Shown: positions 25,832 to 34,385, counted from the stretch's first letter. The stretch is 64,000 nt of DNA from Novosphingobium sp. (GCF_027489515.1 NZ_JAIXZS010000070.1:1-64000), one strand, 5' to 3'. Numbers and translations: made by a program. Notes: generated by a model not told the origin, from the letters alone.

Positions 25832-26046
25832 CCGCAGCCTCCACCATCGAAGCTGCGCCCGCCGGACGCTGCTTCCTTGCTGAAATAGGTGTGCTCGTCG
25901 AAGGCCATGATCGCCGGCTCGCGCGCCAGCTGCATCGATTTCCTAGCCAACACATCGCGCTGCCACGGCTTCGCGCCCACATGCGCGCAGGCTGATACCG
26001 CGGCGAGCGTGATCACGAGCGCCATTGTGCGGATTGTGCGCAGCAT
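25822..26046 (-). CDS. DUF4266-family small lipoprotein with C-terminal Cys-Gly-Cys-Asn
   Basis: A 74-residue protein. The N terminus is a lipoprotein signal ending in the lipobox VSAC with Cys20. The mature part is about 54 residues and ends FDGGGCGCN, with Cys71 and Cys73 almost at the terminus, the hallmark of the DUF4266 family. The start overlaps the TlpA stop by one base (TAATG) and the end overlaps the DUF3570 gene. A lipid-anchored peptide with a flexible Gly-rich C-x-C tail, encoded between a thioredoxin and a DsbD-like reductase, suggests a metal- or disulfide-handling tail or a modified peptide (inference). Its function is unknown. Confidence 0.85.
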   Translation of the reverse strand: MLRTIRTMALVITLAAVSACAHVGAKPWQRDVLARKSMQLAREPAIMAFDEHTYFSKEAASGGRSFDGGGCGCN

Positions 26047-26507
26047 TATCCGTTCTCCCGCATTAGCTGCGCGATATGCGCGTTGTATTCCGCTGCCTTG
26101 CCGGGGAAGAACCCTTGATGGCGGAAACGCATCACGCCCTTGCGATCAAACACCAGCGAAGTCGGCATGTCGGCCACCTTCCATGTGCTCGCAAGGTTGC
26201 CGGCAGGATCATAGACCACCGGCAAGGTGGAGCGGACCTGCCGCAGGAAGGCCTCCGCCGCACCGCGCTGACGATCGAGATTGATCGTCACGACCGCCAC
26301 GTCTCCCGCGGGATAGCGCGCAGCAAGCTGCTGCATGAACGGGAAGGAAAGCTTGCACGGCCCGCACCACGAAGCCCAGAAATCTACGTACACGACCTTG
26401 CCGCGATACTTCGCCAGATCGAGCCCGCCGGTCTCGGCCCAGGAGGTGCCCGGAAGCACGGCAGCAAGGGCAGCGAGCCCGGCAAGGATGGAACGACGCG
26501 AAGGCAT
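26046..26507 (-). CDS. TlpA-like periplasmic thioredoxin
   Basis: A 153-residue thioredoxin-fold protein with an N-terminal twin-Arg-like or Sec signal (MPSRRSILAG) and the active site WCGPC (Cys48, Cys51) in VDFWASWCGP. The cis-Pro segment is MPTSLVF. It acts as a thiol reductase in the periplasm. It is the first gene of the operon TlpA - DUF4266 - DUF3570 - DsbD, with one-base and ten-base overlaps, so the DUF4266 Cys tail is a natural candidate substrate. The RTX gene ends only 49 bases upstream on the same strand, so read-through from it is possible. Confidence 0.9.
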   Translation of the reverse strand: MPSRRSILAGLAALAAVLPGTSWAETGGLDLAKYRGKVVYVDFWASWCGPCKLSFPFMQQLAARYPAGDVAVVTINLDRQRGAAEAFLRQVRSTLPVVYDPAGNLASTWKVADMPTSLVFDRKGVMRFRHQGFFPGKAAEYNAHIAQLMRENG

Positions 26508-26556
26508 GGCGTGAAAACTCCGGTTGGGATCAGGTTCGGCAGGCGCGGGCCGCCCG

Positions 26557-27345
26557 CTAGAGTATGAAATCGGCCGAGGTCAGCGTGTGAACTCCCGCAA
26601 GCTTGATGCACCAGTCGGCACTCGTGTCGCCGTCCATGTTGCCATAGACATAAGTGTTGCCGCCCGAGACCGCGTAGCGCAGCTCCCCGCCTGTGTGGTT
26701 ATGGAACCCGTTGGTGCCGATGAAGTGGAACGCCTGGTTGCCCGAGGCGCCGTAGCCGCTGGCCGAGACGAGCGCGTCAACCTGGCTGAGGTCGATCTTG
26801 TCGCCGGCGGTGAAGTCCACGATCGTGTCGGCTCCGCTCGAGGTCCTGCTCGCAAAGTCGGCAGGGCCGAACACGAAGGAATCGTTGCCGAGGCCGCCCG
26901 TCACGGTGTCCATGCCCGCGCCGCCGATGATCGTGTCGTTGCCGCCGCCGCCGAGAATGGTGTCCTTGCCGCCGAGGCCCCACAGCGTGTTGGCTGCCGC
27001 ATTGCCGGTGATCTTGTTGGCAAGATCGTTGCCGGTGCCATTGATCGCGCCGCTGCCGGTGAGCAGCAGGTTCTCGACATTGGCGCTCAGCGTGTAGGTG
27101 ACGGAGGCCTTGACCGTGTCGATGCCCTCGCCGGCCAGCTCGAACACCTTATCGCCAGAGGAATCGACGATATAGGTATCGTTCCCGGCACCGCCGTACA
27201 TCATGTCGGCGCCCTGGCCGCCATCGAGCACATCGTTGCCGCCGAGCGCCTTGAGAATGTCGTTTCCGGCAAGGCCGAGCAGACTGTCGGCAAGGCTGGT
27301 GCCGAGCAGCGTATCAATGCCGGTGGTGCCTTTGATCGTGGACAT
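26557..27345 (-). CDS. Short RTX-type calcium-binding repeat protein
   Basis: A 262-residue protein with glycine-rich nonapeptide repeats of the RTX type (GGNDVLDGG, GGAGNDTYI, GLGGKDTILGGGGNDTIIGG, GGLGNDSFVF) and a C-terminal part like the M10 serralysin C-terminal domain (DTIVDFTAGDKIDLS). No catalytic domain precedes the repeats and there is no N-terminal signal, as expected for type I-secreted RTX proteins that carry a C-terminal signal. The start at 27345 (MSTIKG) is preferred over an upstream in-frame ATG because of an AAGG site. No type I secretion genes are nearby. The 181-base gap 27346-27526 upstream carries one 6-base inverted repeat (27484-27501). Confidence 0.85.
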   Translation of the reverse strand: MSTIKGTTGIDTLLGTSLADSLLGLAGNDILKALGGNDVLDGGQGADMMYGGAGNDTYIVDSSGDKVFELAGEGIDTVKASVTYTLSANVENLLLTGSGAINGTGNDLANKITGNAAANTLWGLGGKDTILGGGGNDTIIGGAGMDTVTGGLGNDSFVFGPADFASRTSSGADTIVDFTAGDKIDLSQVDALVSASGYGASGNQAFHFIGTNGFHNHTGGELRYAVSGGNTYVYGNMDGDTSADWCIKLAGVHTLTSADFIL

Positions 27346-27526
27346 GGGATGCCTTTCGGTTATCGCTGCAAGCGCCCTTTCCGGCACGTGCCAGACCGGG
27401 CTTCCTGAACCGACAACGCGGGCAAGCGCGGTTTATTCCCCGCACCGGGCAAGAAACTGCCATGAACGTAGCAATAGATTGAAACAGATACTGGAATCTG
27501 TGGCTTTCGGTCGGCCTGCCCGGCGC

Positions 27527-28156
27527 TCAGAGCGCAAAAAGGCGGCGCGCGGCCAGGTCGCAAAGCGCAATACAGCGCTCGCGCGGGGTGCGCTGGTCGG
27601 AAAGGTAGTATTCGATCCAGAGCCCGTCGAGCACGGCTGACAGGAGCGCGATGGCGTCAACCATGGGCAAGGCATCTTCGCGGGGCGGCAGCGGCGTGAC
27701 AAGCCGTTCGAGCAGCGCACGCTGGCGCAAGTTGAAGCTGTCCGAAACGGCGGCGAAATCGGCACGGCTGCGCGCCTGCTGCCAGAACACCATCCATGCG
27801 CCGATGATGTCCGGCCCGGCCCAGTCATCCGAAAAGACCGCGACGAAATAGCGATGCAGCGCCTCGCGGGGCTCTGCAGCATAGGGCATGGCGGCGGCCT
27901 CAAGCTGCGCGAGCATGTCCTCGCAGAGCTGCTCGTAGGTTTCGAGGAGGAGATTGTCCGGATTGCGGAAGTAATGCCGCAGCAACCCGTGGCTGACCCC
28001 GGCCTGCCGGCAGATCTCGCGCCCGGTGGTGCCTTTGGCGCCGAGCCGGGCAAGGCAGTTCACCGTCGCCGCGACAAGGTCGGCGCGCCGCACCAGCGGG
28101 GATGCGCGGCGGCGGCGGCGCGTGGTTGGCGGCGCGTCTGGCGCGGGGCTAGCCAT
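27527..28156 (-). CDS. TetR-family regulator, BetI-like
   Basis: A 209-residue TetR-type repressor. The helix-turn-helix reads TTGREICRQAGVSHGLLRHYF, the style of BetI regulators that sense choline or betaines. ATG at 28156 lies two bases after the permease stop and is preferred over an upstream TTG. It is the last gene of the operon FAD oxidoreductase - APC permease - regulator and is the obvious candidate to control that operon and the divergent Rieske oxygenase gene. The BetI resemblance, together with the Rieske type, hints at a quaternary-amine ligand (inference). Confidence 0.88.
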   Translation of the reverse strand: MASPAPDAPPTTRRRRRASPLVRRADLVAATVNCLARLGAKGTTGREICRQAGVSHGLLRHYFRNPDNLLLETYEQLCEDMLAQLEAAAMPYAAEPREALHRYFVAVFSDDWAGPDIIGAWMVFWQQARSRADFAAVSDSFNLRQRALLERLVTPLPPREDALPMVDAIALLSAVLDGLWIEYYLSDQRTPRERCIALCDLAARRLFAL

Positions 28157-28158
28157 GG

Positions 28159-29562
28159 TCAAGCGGCCCGCCGCGCGGCGCGCTGGCCGAGGTAGTAGAC
28201 AAGACTGCCGCTCCCCAGCAGCACGCCAGTGAGGCCGAGGATCTTGCTGACGGCAAGGAGCTTGTTCGGCTCGTCCGTTGCCGGAAACGCCGCAAGCACC
28301 AGAGCCGTGAGCGTTGTTGCGAGGCCGAGGCAGGCAAAGGCCGTGGAAGTAACGCGTCCGCCCGGCAGGCGCGTGACCCCCGCTTCGGCGGGCCGGCTCT
28401 GCAGGCGGATCACGGCGAGGAACACCAGTGCGAAGGGCAGGAAGGCGGCGATGATACCCATGCTCACCAGCACGTCATAGGCGCCCTTCACTCCGGTGCC
28501 TGCCTGCCCGAGGATGCACAGCACCGCGCCGAGGCCGCCCTGAACGAGGATCGCGACATAGGGCGTGCCCCATTTGGGATGGACCTTGGCAAAGACAGGC
28601 GGGAGCAGCCGATCGATGCCGACGGCAAAGGGAATGCGCGCCGCGCAGGAAAGGAACCCGCTTGCCGCCCCCAGATTGCCGAGCGTGATGAGGAGCGCCA
28701 GCGGGATCACGATCCACCCTGCCCCGACCTTTTCCGCCGCCACCGCGCCCGCCTGGACCAGGCCCTGCAGCGTGTTGACCTCGCTGGAGGGCATCGCAAG
28801 CAGCACCGCAAAGGTACCGATGATGTAGCACGAGACGATCACCACGCCCGCAATCGGCAGCGCGCGCGGGATCGTGCGGCGCGGCTCCCTGATCTCGCCG
28901 CTCATGAACGAGGCCGTCTCCGCGCCCGAGAGCGCAAAGGCGATCGCGGCCCACATGATCATGTGCTGGATATCGAACACCGGCACGAACGATCGCGGCG
29001 TGAAATCGGTTGCCGAGCCGAACTGCCACCATGCCATCCCGCCCAGCACGATCACGATCAGCGCCGGCCCCCACATGCCCACCGCGCCGAGATTGTGCAG
29101 CCAGCGTCCGAAGCGCAGCCCGAAGATGTTGATCGCGGTGATGAAGGCCAGCGCTGTCAGCGCAAAGCCCATGAAGAACACCGGATTGCTGCGCAGATGC
29201 AGCCAGCTTGTCCCCCCGATGTAGAGCGCGTTGCCCGCATCGAAATAAAGCACGCTGGGGAAATACGGGAGGTTCGAGGTGAAATAGCTCCACCCGGCCA
29301 TGAAGCCCACGTAAGGCCCGAACGCCTCGCGGGTCCAGATGTAGAGTCCGCCTTCCTGCGGGTAGCGCGACGAAAGCTCGACGATGGCGAGCACGAAGGG
29401 CAGGTAGAAGCACAGCAGTGCGCCGACCCAGATCACGATGGAACTCGGACCGAACGCCGCCGCAGTCGCGATCCAGCGCAGGCTGACCCCGGTCACGATG
29501 TAGAACATCGCAAGATCGGAAACGCCCATCACCTTGTGTGGATGGGGCGCGCCGCCAGCCAT
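28159..29562 (-). CDS. APC-family amino acid/amine permease
   Basis: A 467-residue membrane protein with about 12 predicted helices and the APC-superfamily look (helix 1 region DLAMFYIVTGVSLRW, then ELSSRYPQEGGLYIW and FALSGAETASFMSGE). It would import an amino acid or amine by proton or exchange coupling. ATG at 29562 overlaps the stop of the upstream oxidoreductase by one base; the longer frame starts inside that gene and is rejected. It is operonic with the FAD oxidoreductase and the BetI-like regulator. The substrate cannot be read from sequence. Confidence 0.9.
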   Translation of the reverse strand: MAGGAPHPHKVMGVSDLAMFYIVTGVSLRWIATAAAFGPSSIVIWVGALLCFYLPFVLAIVELSSRYPQEGGLYIWTREAFGPYVGFMAGWSYFTSNLPYFPSVLYFDAGNALYIGGTSWLHLRSNPVFFMGFALTALAFITAINIFGLRFGRWLHNLGAVGMWGPALIVIVLGGMAWWQFGSATDFTPRSFVPVFDIQHMIMWAAIAFALSGAETASFMSGEIREPRRTIPRALPIAGVVIVSCYIIGTFAVLLAMPSSEVNTLQGLVQAGAVAAEKVGAGWIVIPLALLITLGNLGAASGFLSCAARIPFAVGIDRLLPPVFAKVHPKWGTPYVAILVQGGLGAVLCILGQAGTGVKGAYDVLVSMGIIAAFLPFALVFLAVIRLQSRPAEAGVTRLPGGRVTSTAFACLGLATTLTALVLAAFPATDEPNKLLAVSKILGLTGVLLGSGSLVYYLGQRAARRAA

Positions 29563-31190
29563 CAGCGCCGGCTCTGCTTCTTGGTGTCGCGCAGCACTTG
29601 GCAAGCGGCGTTATGCCCGGGTGCGCCGGTCACCCCGCCGCCGGGATGCGCCCCTGCACCGCAGAGGTAGAGTCCTTCGATCGGCGTGCGGTACTGCGAC
29701 CAGCGCGGCACCGGGCGCATCGAGAACAACGCGCCGGGATGGAGATCGCCGTGGAAGATATTGCCTTCGGTGAGGCCGTAGATGCGCTCGAGATCGAGCG
29801 GCGTGAGCATGACCCGGCCTAGGATCAGTTCGCGCAGGTTCGGCATGTGCCGGCTGATCTGGTCGATGATCGCATCGGCGAGCGCCTCGCGCTTCTCGTC
29901 CCAGGTGCCCTCGCGCAGCTTGTAGGGCACATACTGGATGAAACAGGTCAGCATGTGATGGCCCGGCGGGCAGAGGCTGTCGTCGACTAGGCTGGGGATC
30001 ACGCAATCGATCCACAGCTCGTCCGGCACGTCACCGAAGCGCGCCGTATCGGCACAGCGCTGCGCGCCTTCGAGCGTGGGCGCGATGGTGAGGAGCGCGC
30101 GCTCCAATGGCGTCGCATCGGGCCTGCGACCGGTCACGATGGGCTCGCCGGACAGCGCGATGTTCAGCTTGGCCGCCGGGCCGCCCATCTTGATCGCGGC
30201 AACGTCGCGGCGGAAATCATCGGGCAGATCGGCCTTGGCGAGGAGCCCGAGGAACGTGCGCTTGGGATCGGCGTTGGACAGCACGACCTTCGCGCGCATT
30301 TGCCGCCCGTCGACCAGCGTAACGCCGGTCGCGCGGCCCTGATAAACGTCGATATTGGCGACGGGCGCACTCGTTTCGATCACCGCGCCGAACCCGCGCG
30401 CGGCCGCTGCAATCGCGCCCGAAATCGAGCCCATGCCGCCCATGACATGACCGCCAAAGCCCTGGACCGCGTCGTCACCGCCGGCAAGCAGGTGGAACAG
30501 CAACCCCACCGCCGAGCCCGGCTCATAGGGTCCGCCGTGTTTGCCATAGACATTGTTGGCAAGGATCATGCGCTTGGCGGCATCGGATTCGAAGTGCCGG
30601 TCGAGAAACTCGCCGAGGCTTCCAGTGAGGAACTGAACCATCTCGCCGATCTCGGTGCCTGAGATACGGCGGAAGCGGCGGACCATCCGCAGCCCCTCCC
30701 GGATGCGATCGAGCCCGCGGGCGGCAAGATCCGGCGGGGATTCGAGAAAGAAGGGCTGGAGATAGCGCGCGAGCGCCTTGAGCCGGGCGTCAACTTCGAG
30801 AAAGGCCTCGGCATCACGCGCTGAGAACCGGGCGATTTCCTGCGCAGTGCGTGCCGGATCGGCCCACCAGCGGATGATCTCGCCTTCTCCGAGCGGCACC
30901 GTCAGGATCGGATCGCAAGCAACCATGCGCAGGCCGTGGCGACCCAGATCAAGATCGCGGATCACCGTCGGCATCAGCATCGAGGCGATGTAGGAGGTGA
31001 ACGAGACGCGGTGGCCGGGAATCACCTCCTCGGTGACACAGGCCCCGCCGACGATGGGCCGCGCTTCGAGCACGAGCACTGAACGGCCTGCCTTCGCCAG
31101 ATAGGCCGCAGCTGTCAGGCCATTGTGCCCCGCCCCGACCACGATGGCATCCCAGACCTTGCCCGTCACATCCATCGCCGCGCCGTTCAT
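29562..31190 (-). CDS. FAD/NAD(P)-dependent oxidoreductase, phytoene desaturase/PYROXD2-like
   Basis: About 542 residues. The dinucleotide motif IVVGAGHNGLTAAAYLA sits at the N terminus, and the C terminus has the matching FAD segment GLYLCGAGAHPGGGVTGAPG. This is the amine-oxidase/carotenoid-desaturase fold; bacterial relatives near permeases often act on small non-carotenoid substrates. ATG codons at 31190 and 31175 are both possible, neither with a strong ribosome site; the former is used here. It is first in the operon with an APC permease and BetI-like regulator, and divergent from the Rieske oxygenase across 72 bases. The substrate is unknown; no other carotenoid genes are present. Confidence 0.85.
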   Translation of the reverse strand: MNGAAMDVTGKVWDAIVVGAGHNGLTAAAYLAKAGRSVLVLEARPIVGGACVTEEVIPGHRVSFTSYIASMLMPTVIRDLDLGRHGLRMVACDPILTVPLGEGEIIRWWADPARTAQEIARFSARDAEAFLEVDARLKALARYLQPFFLESPPDLAARGLDRIREGLRMVRRFRRISGTEIGEMVQFLTGSLGEFLDRHFESDAAKRMILANNVYGKHGGPYEPGSAVGLLFHLLAGGDDAVQGFGGHVMGGMGSISGAIAAAARGFGAVIETSAPVANIDVYQGRATGVTLVDGRQMRAKVVLSNADPKRTFLGLLAKADLPDDFRRDVAAIKMGGPAAKLNIALSGEPIVTGRRPDATPLERALLTIAPTLEGAQRCADTARFGDVPDELWIDCVIPSLVDDSLCPPGHHMLTCFIQYVPYKLREGTWDEKREALADAIIDQISRHMPNLRELILGRVMLTPLDLERIYGLTEGNIFHGDLHPGALFSMRPVPRWSQYRTPIEGLYLCGAGAHPGGGVTGAPGHNAACQVLRDTKKQSRR

Positions 31191-31262
31191 CCGCTTCGCT
31201 TTCAGGCTGGATGAGTGCCGCAATGCTGCTTATAAGGCAAGCGTCTAATAAGGAGGATCACG
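31191..31262. promoter_or_regulatory. Divergent control region of the oxidoreductase and Rieske genes
   Basis: The 72-base gap contains CTTATAAG (31229-31236), a perfect 8-base palindrome extended by TGC and GCA, and the strong ribosome site AAGGAGG (31250-31256) of the Rieske gene. The palindrome is a candidate binding site for the BetI-like regulator; this is positional inference only. Confidence 0.35.
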
Positions 31263-32384
31263 GTGACCGGCGGAATGGAGAAATCGCTCGACAGCACCGC
31301 CTACCTGAGGCCGGAGGCGTTTGCGCGCGACAAGGCCGCGATCTTCCACCGCCAGTGGTTCTGCGCGGGGCGCGAGGAGGACATGCCCCTCCCCGGCGAT
31401 CACCAGGTGCTCGATGTGGCAGGCGAAAGCGTCATCGTCGTTCGCGGGAAGAACGGCGCGCTCCATGCGCACTACAACGTCTGCCGCCACCGCGGCGCGC
31501 GGATGTGCGATGCGGTGAGTGATGCGCGCTGGGACGTCACGCTCGATGCGGGCGTGGTCGGCAAGGCGATGATCCGCTGCCCCTACCACGGCTGGTCCTA
31601 TGCGCTCGACGGGCGCCTGCTGGCAGCGCCGCAGCTGCAGGATGCGCCGGGCTTCGACAAGGCCGCATTCAGCCTGCACCCAGTCGCGGTCGAGACCTGG
31701 GGCGGCTTCGTCTTCCTCAACCTCTCGCCCGAAACTGCGCCCGATTTCGTCGCAGACCTGGCCGAGCCGGCGCGCCGCCTTGCCAACTATCCCCTCGCCG
31801 ATCTGCGCACCGCGCAGACGATCCGCTACGAGGTGAACGCGAACTGGAAGCTGATCCTCGAAAACTACAACGAGTGTTATCACTGCCCCGGCGTCCACCC
31901 GGAGCTCACCGCAATCGTCCCGGCCTTCAAGGTGCGCGGCGGGATCGATCTTGATTGGGAAGCGGGCATCCCGCACCGCGACGGTGCCTGGACCTACACG
32001 ATGACCGGCACGACGACCCGCGCCCCCTTCCCCGGCCTCTCCGAGGCGGAAAAGGTCCGCCACAAGGGCGAACTGATCTATCCCAACCTCATGCTCAGCG
32101 TCAGCGCCGAGCATGCCGCCGCATTCGTGCTCTGGCCGCTGGCCGCCGATCGCACCCTGATCGAATGCCGCTTCCTGTTCCACCCTGACGAAATGGCCAA
32201 GGCCGATTTCGACCCGGCGGACGCGGTCGACTTCTGGGATCTCGTCAACCGGCAGGACTGGGCGGTATGCGAACGCGTGCAGTCTGGCATTGCCGCACGT
32301 GTCCACACGCATGGCTACTATGCGCCGATCGAGGACCTCAGCCTCGATATCCGCCGCTACATCGAACGCTGCGGCGAACCCTGA
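31263..32384 (+). CDS. Rieske non-haem iron oxygenase, large subunit (quaternary-amine oxygenase type)
   Basis: A 373-residue oxygenase. The Rieske cluster motif is Cys74-Arg-His76 and Cys106-Pro-Tyr-His109 (CRHRG, CPYHGW). The mononuclear iron site is ENYNECYHCPGVHPE, with His207, His212 and, where many family members use Asp to bridge the two centres, Glu204. A bridging Glu is known from carnitine oxygenase CntA and is shared by related betaine-type enzymes. With a BetI-like regulator and an APC permease next door, the substrate may be a betaine or similar amine (inference). GTG at 31263 follows AAGGAGG closely. No reductase subunit gene is adjacent. Confidence 0.88.
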   Translation: MTGGMEKSLDSTAYLRPEAFARDKAAIFHRQWFCAGREEDMPLPGDHQVLDVAGESVIVVRGKNGALHAHYNVCRHRGARMCDAVSDARWDVTLDAGVVGKAMIRCPYHGWSYALDGRLLAAPQLQDAPGFDKAAFSLHPVAVETWGGFVFLNLSPETAPDFVADLAEPARRLANYPLADLRTAQTIRYEVNANWKLILENYNECYHCPGVHPELTAIVPAFKVRGGIDLDWEAGIPHRDGAWTYTMTGTTTRAPFPGLSEAEKVRHKGELIYPNLMLSVSAEHAAAFVLWPLAADRTLIECRFLFHPDEMAKADFDPADAVDFWDLVNRQDWAVCERVQSGIAARVHTHGYYAPIEDLSLDIRRYIERCGEP

Positions 32385-32427
32385 TCGGCAGCCACTGTTT
32401 TGGCAGCCCGGAAGTTCTGATCAGGGT
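32378..32427. terminator. Inverted repeat between the convergent Rieske and MarR genes
   Basis: ACCCTGATC (32378-32386, containing the Rieske stop) pairs exactly with GATCAGGGT (32419-32427), which abuts the MarR stop. GGCAGCC occurs twice in the loop as a direct repeat. Position suggests a bidirectional terminator; the 32-base loop is long for one. Confidence 0.4.
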
Positions 32428-32961
32428 CTAGCTTTCAGATTTTGTATTCTTGCGGCGCGGGGCAGCGGTGGACTGGCGCGCTTCGTACATGGCTTCGAGC
32501 GCGGCATCGGCGCGCTTCAGGGCGGCCCGGACGATCGGCAGGTCGTCTTCCCCGATCGCCGCGACCAGCGCGCTGACCACTTCCTGGCTGAGCGCATTTG
32601 AACGCCTTGCCACTTCGACACCTTGCGGGGTCAGCCGGGCGATGACGATGCGCGAATCGTCGGGGCCGACTTCTCGCGTCAGATAGCCGAGCCCTTCGAG
32701 GCGCTTCAGCTGGTGCGAGATCGTCGATTGGGGCAACGCCATGACCTTGACGATCTCACCCGCCGTCAGTTCTGCGCGTTCGGCAAGCAGCACGATCATC
32801 CGCGAGGTGACCAGATCGACACCGGCTTCCTGAAACCAGGGGTTCGCAATGCGGGCCATGTGCGCGCCCACGCGGTGCACGAGGAACGAAATGCGCTCTG
32901 CGAGAGGCGGCAGGGCGCTCGCGTCGTCATGGGGTTGCGGGTGGGCTTGGTCAGTCGGCAT
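32428..32961 (-). CDS. MarR-family transcriptional regulator
   Basis: A 177-residue winged-helix MarR regulator. The recognition helix region is ALPQSTISHQLKRLEGLGYL and the wing has DDSRIVIARLTPQG. MarR proteins bind palindromes as dimers and release them when a small, often aromatic, ligand binds. The gene overlaps the upstream MFS transporter gene by 11 bases. Related palindromic sites stand before the MFS-marR unit (34262), before the amidohydrolase/P450 operon (42111) and before the coxS-like gene (46547), so this protein is the best candidate for their regulator (inference). Confidence 0.92.
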   Translation of the reverse strand: MPTDQAHPQPHDDASALPPLAERISFLVHRVGAHMARIANPWFQEAGVDLVTSRMIVLLAERAELTAGEIVKVMALPQSTISHQLKRLEGLGYLTREVGPDDSRIVIARLTPQGVEVARRSNALSQEVVSALVAAIGEDDLPIVRAALKRADAALEAMYEARQSTAAPRRKNTKSES

Positions 32962-34189
32962 CGTCGTGCAAACCCTCGTCGCTCGGGCCAGACATGGCAG
33001 GATAGGGCCCCAGCAGGAGCAACAGGATGCCCGCTACGGCAAACAGCGCCGCGGAGGACAAGAAGCTGGCCGCATAATCACCCGAAACCTCGCGCAGGCG
33101 GGAGAACATGGCTGGGGCCGTGGCGCTGCCAATGGCAAGGCCCGCATAAAGGAGCGCATAGAGCTTGGCGAAGCGGTCGCGGCCGAAATAGCGCGCGGTG
33201 AGGAAAGCCAGCAGATCAAGCTCCGCACCGGCAGCGAGGCCAAGCGCAAGGCAGCACAGGGTGAGTTGCAGGCTGTCCGTCGCGCGGACAAGGACCAGGC
33301 AGGCGGCGGCGGGGATGAGCAGGATCACGCAGCCGACCGCAGGCGCCCAGCAGCGGTCGATCAGCATGCCGATAAGGACGCGCCCAGGGATCATCGCGAG
33401 GCCGACGGTGCCGGCGATCACCGCCGCCCGCGCAGGCGGCAGACCCCGGTCGGTAAAGGCGGGCACGAGGCTGGTCAGCACGCCCGAAACTGCCAGATAC
33501 CCGCACAGGACCGAGATCGCGAGGACCGCGAAGCGCAGGCTGAGCACGGCGCTGCGGATGGAAACGGCGGGTTCCGCCGCTGCACATGCCGTGCGGGCCG
33601 GTTCGGACGGGAGCCAGAACCACGCCGCCGGCAGCGAAAGAAGGAGGGGAAGCATCGCCACCACGGCAAGCGCGACGTGCCAGTTGGTGCGCTGGATCAG
33701 CGAAGTGATCAGCACGGGCAGCAGGATGGCGGACAAGGCTGTACCGACCAGCGCCAGCCCTAGGGCGGTGCCGCGCGCATGGTCGAAGCGCGAGGTCACG
33801 ACCTTGGACCAGACCACCGGATTGGTTCCTGCACCGAGCAGCGCCGTCAGCGCGAAACCGAGGTAGAACACCAACGGCGAGCCGGCCATTGCCGCCACGA
33901 TCATGCCCAACGCGACGCCGGCAAAGCCCGGCAATGCGACCATACGCACGCCGAGGCGATCGACCATCCAGCCGGTGAGCGGCGCAGTCAGCGCACCGAG
34001 CCCTGAACTGAACGCAATGGCGAACTGGATATCGCTGCGCGACCACCCGGTTTCCAGCTCGATCGGCTTGGTCAGCGCGCCGATGCTGTAATAGGGCAAG
34101 GCAATCGCGCTCGCCGCGATGCCGAGCGCGCAGGCAACCAGAATGCGCCAGCCGGACCTCAGTTCGGCGATGGCGGCAGGCGTCATCAT
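32951..34189 (-). CDS. MFS transporter
   Basis: About 412 residues with twelve predicted membrane helices and MFS signatures (GWMVDRLGVRMV between helices 2 and 3; GRVLIGMLIDR in the second half). The layout resembles the oxalate/formate antiporter-like and aromatic-acid MFS groups that import carboxylates. ATG at 34189 or 34186 is used; the longer frame extends into the leader. It is transcribed with marR. A stable hairpin (34234-34253) and a regulator-like palindrome (34262-34273) lie in its upstream region. It is probably the uptake system for the compound broken down by the adjoining island (inference). Confidence 0.88.
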   Translation of the reverse strand: MMTPAAIAELRSGWRILVACALGIAASAIALPYYSIGALTKPIELETGWSRSDIQFAIAFSSGLGALTAPLTGWMVDRLGVRMVALPGFAGVALGMIVAAMAGSPLVFYLGFALTALLGAGTNPVVWSKVVTSRFDHARGTALGLALVGTALSAILLPVLITSLIQRTNWHVALAVVAMLPLLLSLPAAWFWLPSEPARTACAAAEPAVSIRSAVLSLRFAVLAISVLCGYLAVSGVLTSLVPAFTDRGLPPARAAVIAGTVGLAMIPGRVLIGMLIDRCWAPAVGCVILLIPAAACLVLVRATDSLQLTLCCLALGLAAGAELDLLAFLTARYFGRDRFAKLYALLYAGLAIGSATAPAMFSRLREVSGDYAASFLSSAALFAVAGILLLLLGPYPAMSGPSDEGLHDDAD

Positions 34190-34233
34190 TCGCGCGTTTC
34201 TCCAGCGCGCCCGGTCACTCCGGGCAGGCTCCG

Positions 34234-34253
34234 GCAAGAGGCCAGCCTCTTGC
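34234..34253. other. Perfect hairpin in the leader of the MFS-marR unit
   Basis: GCAAGAGG and CCTCTTGC pair perfectly around a CCAG loop, 8 bases before operator site A. It may be part of the 5' leader of the MFS transcript or a second protein site. The rest of the 196-base gap 34190-34385 holds no gene. Confidence 0.35.
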
Positions 34254-34261
34254 GGTAATGT

Positions 34262-34273
34262 ATCGATTTCGAT
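34262..34273. promoter_or_regulatory. Regulator site A (ATCGA-TT-TCGAT palindrome)
   Basis: A perfect 5-2-5 palindrome in the gap between the MFS-marR unit (minus) and the SDR-hydrolase pair (plus). The same core is found at 42111-42134 and half of it at 46547-46560, all upstream of island genes. It is likely the MarR operator and could act on both divergent promoters. Confidence 0.6.
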
Positions 34274-34385
34274 GCTTCACAAGGCATGGCCGCCATGTCA
34301 AGTGACGGGACGGCGGGGCCACCGGTCGCTCTGGATTGGTTCCCGAGCCCGGCGGCAACACGCAGCGGGAAGGAGCCTGAGGCAG

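Noticed and set aside
29562..31190. Carotenoid biosynthesis phytoene desaturase
   Set aside because: The fold is similar, but there is no crtB, crtY or crtE nearby; permease, BetI-like and Rieske neighbours suggest small-molecule catabolism.
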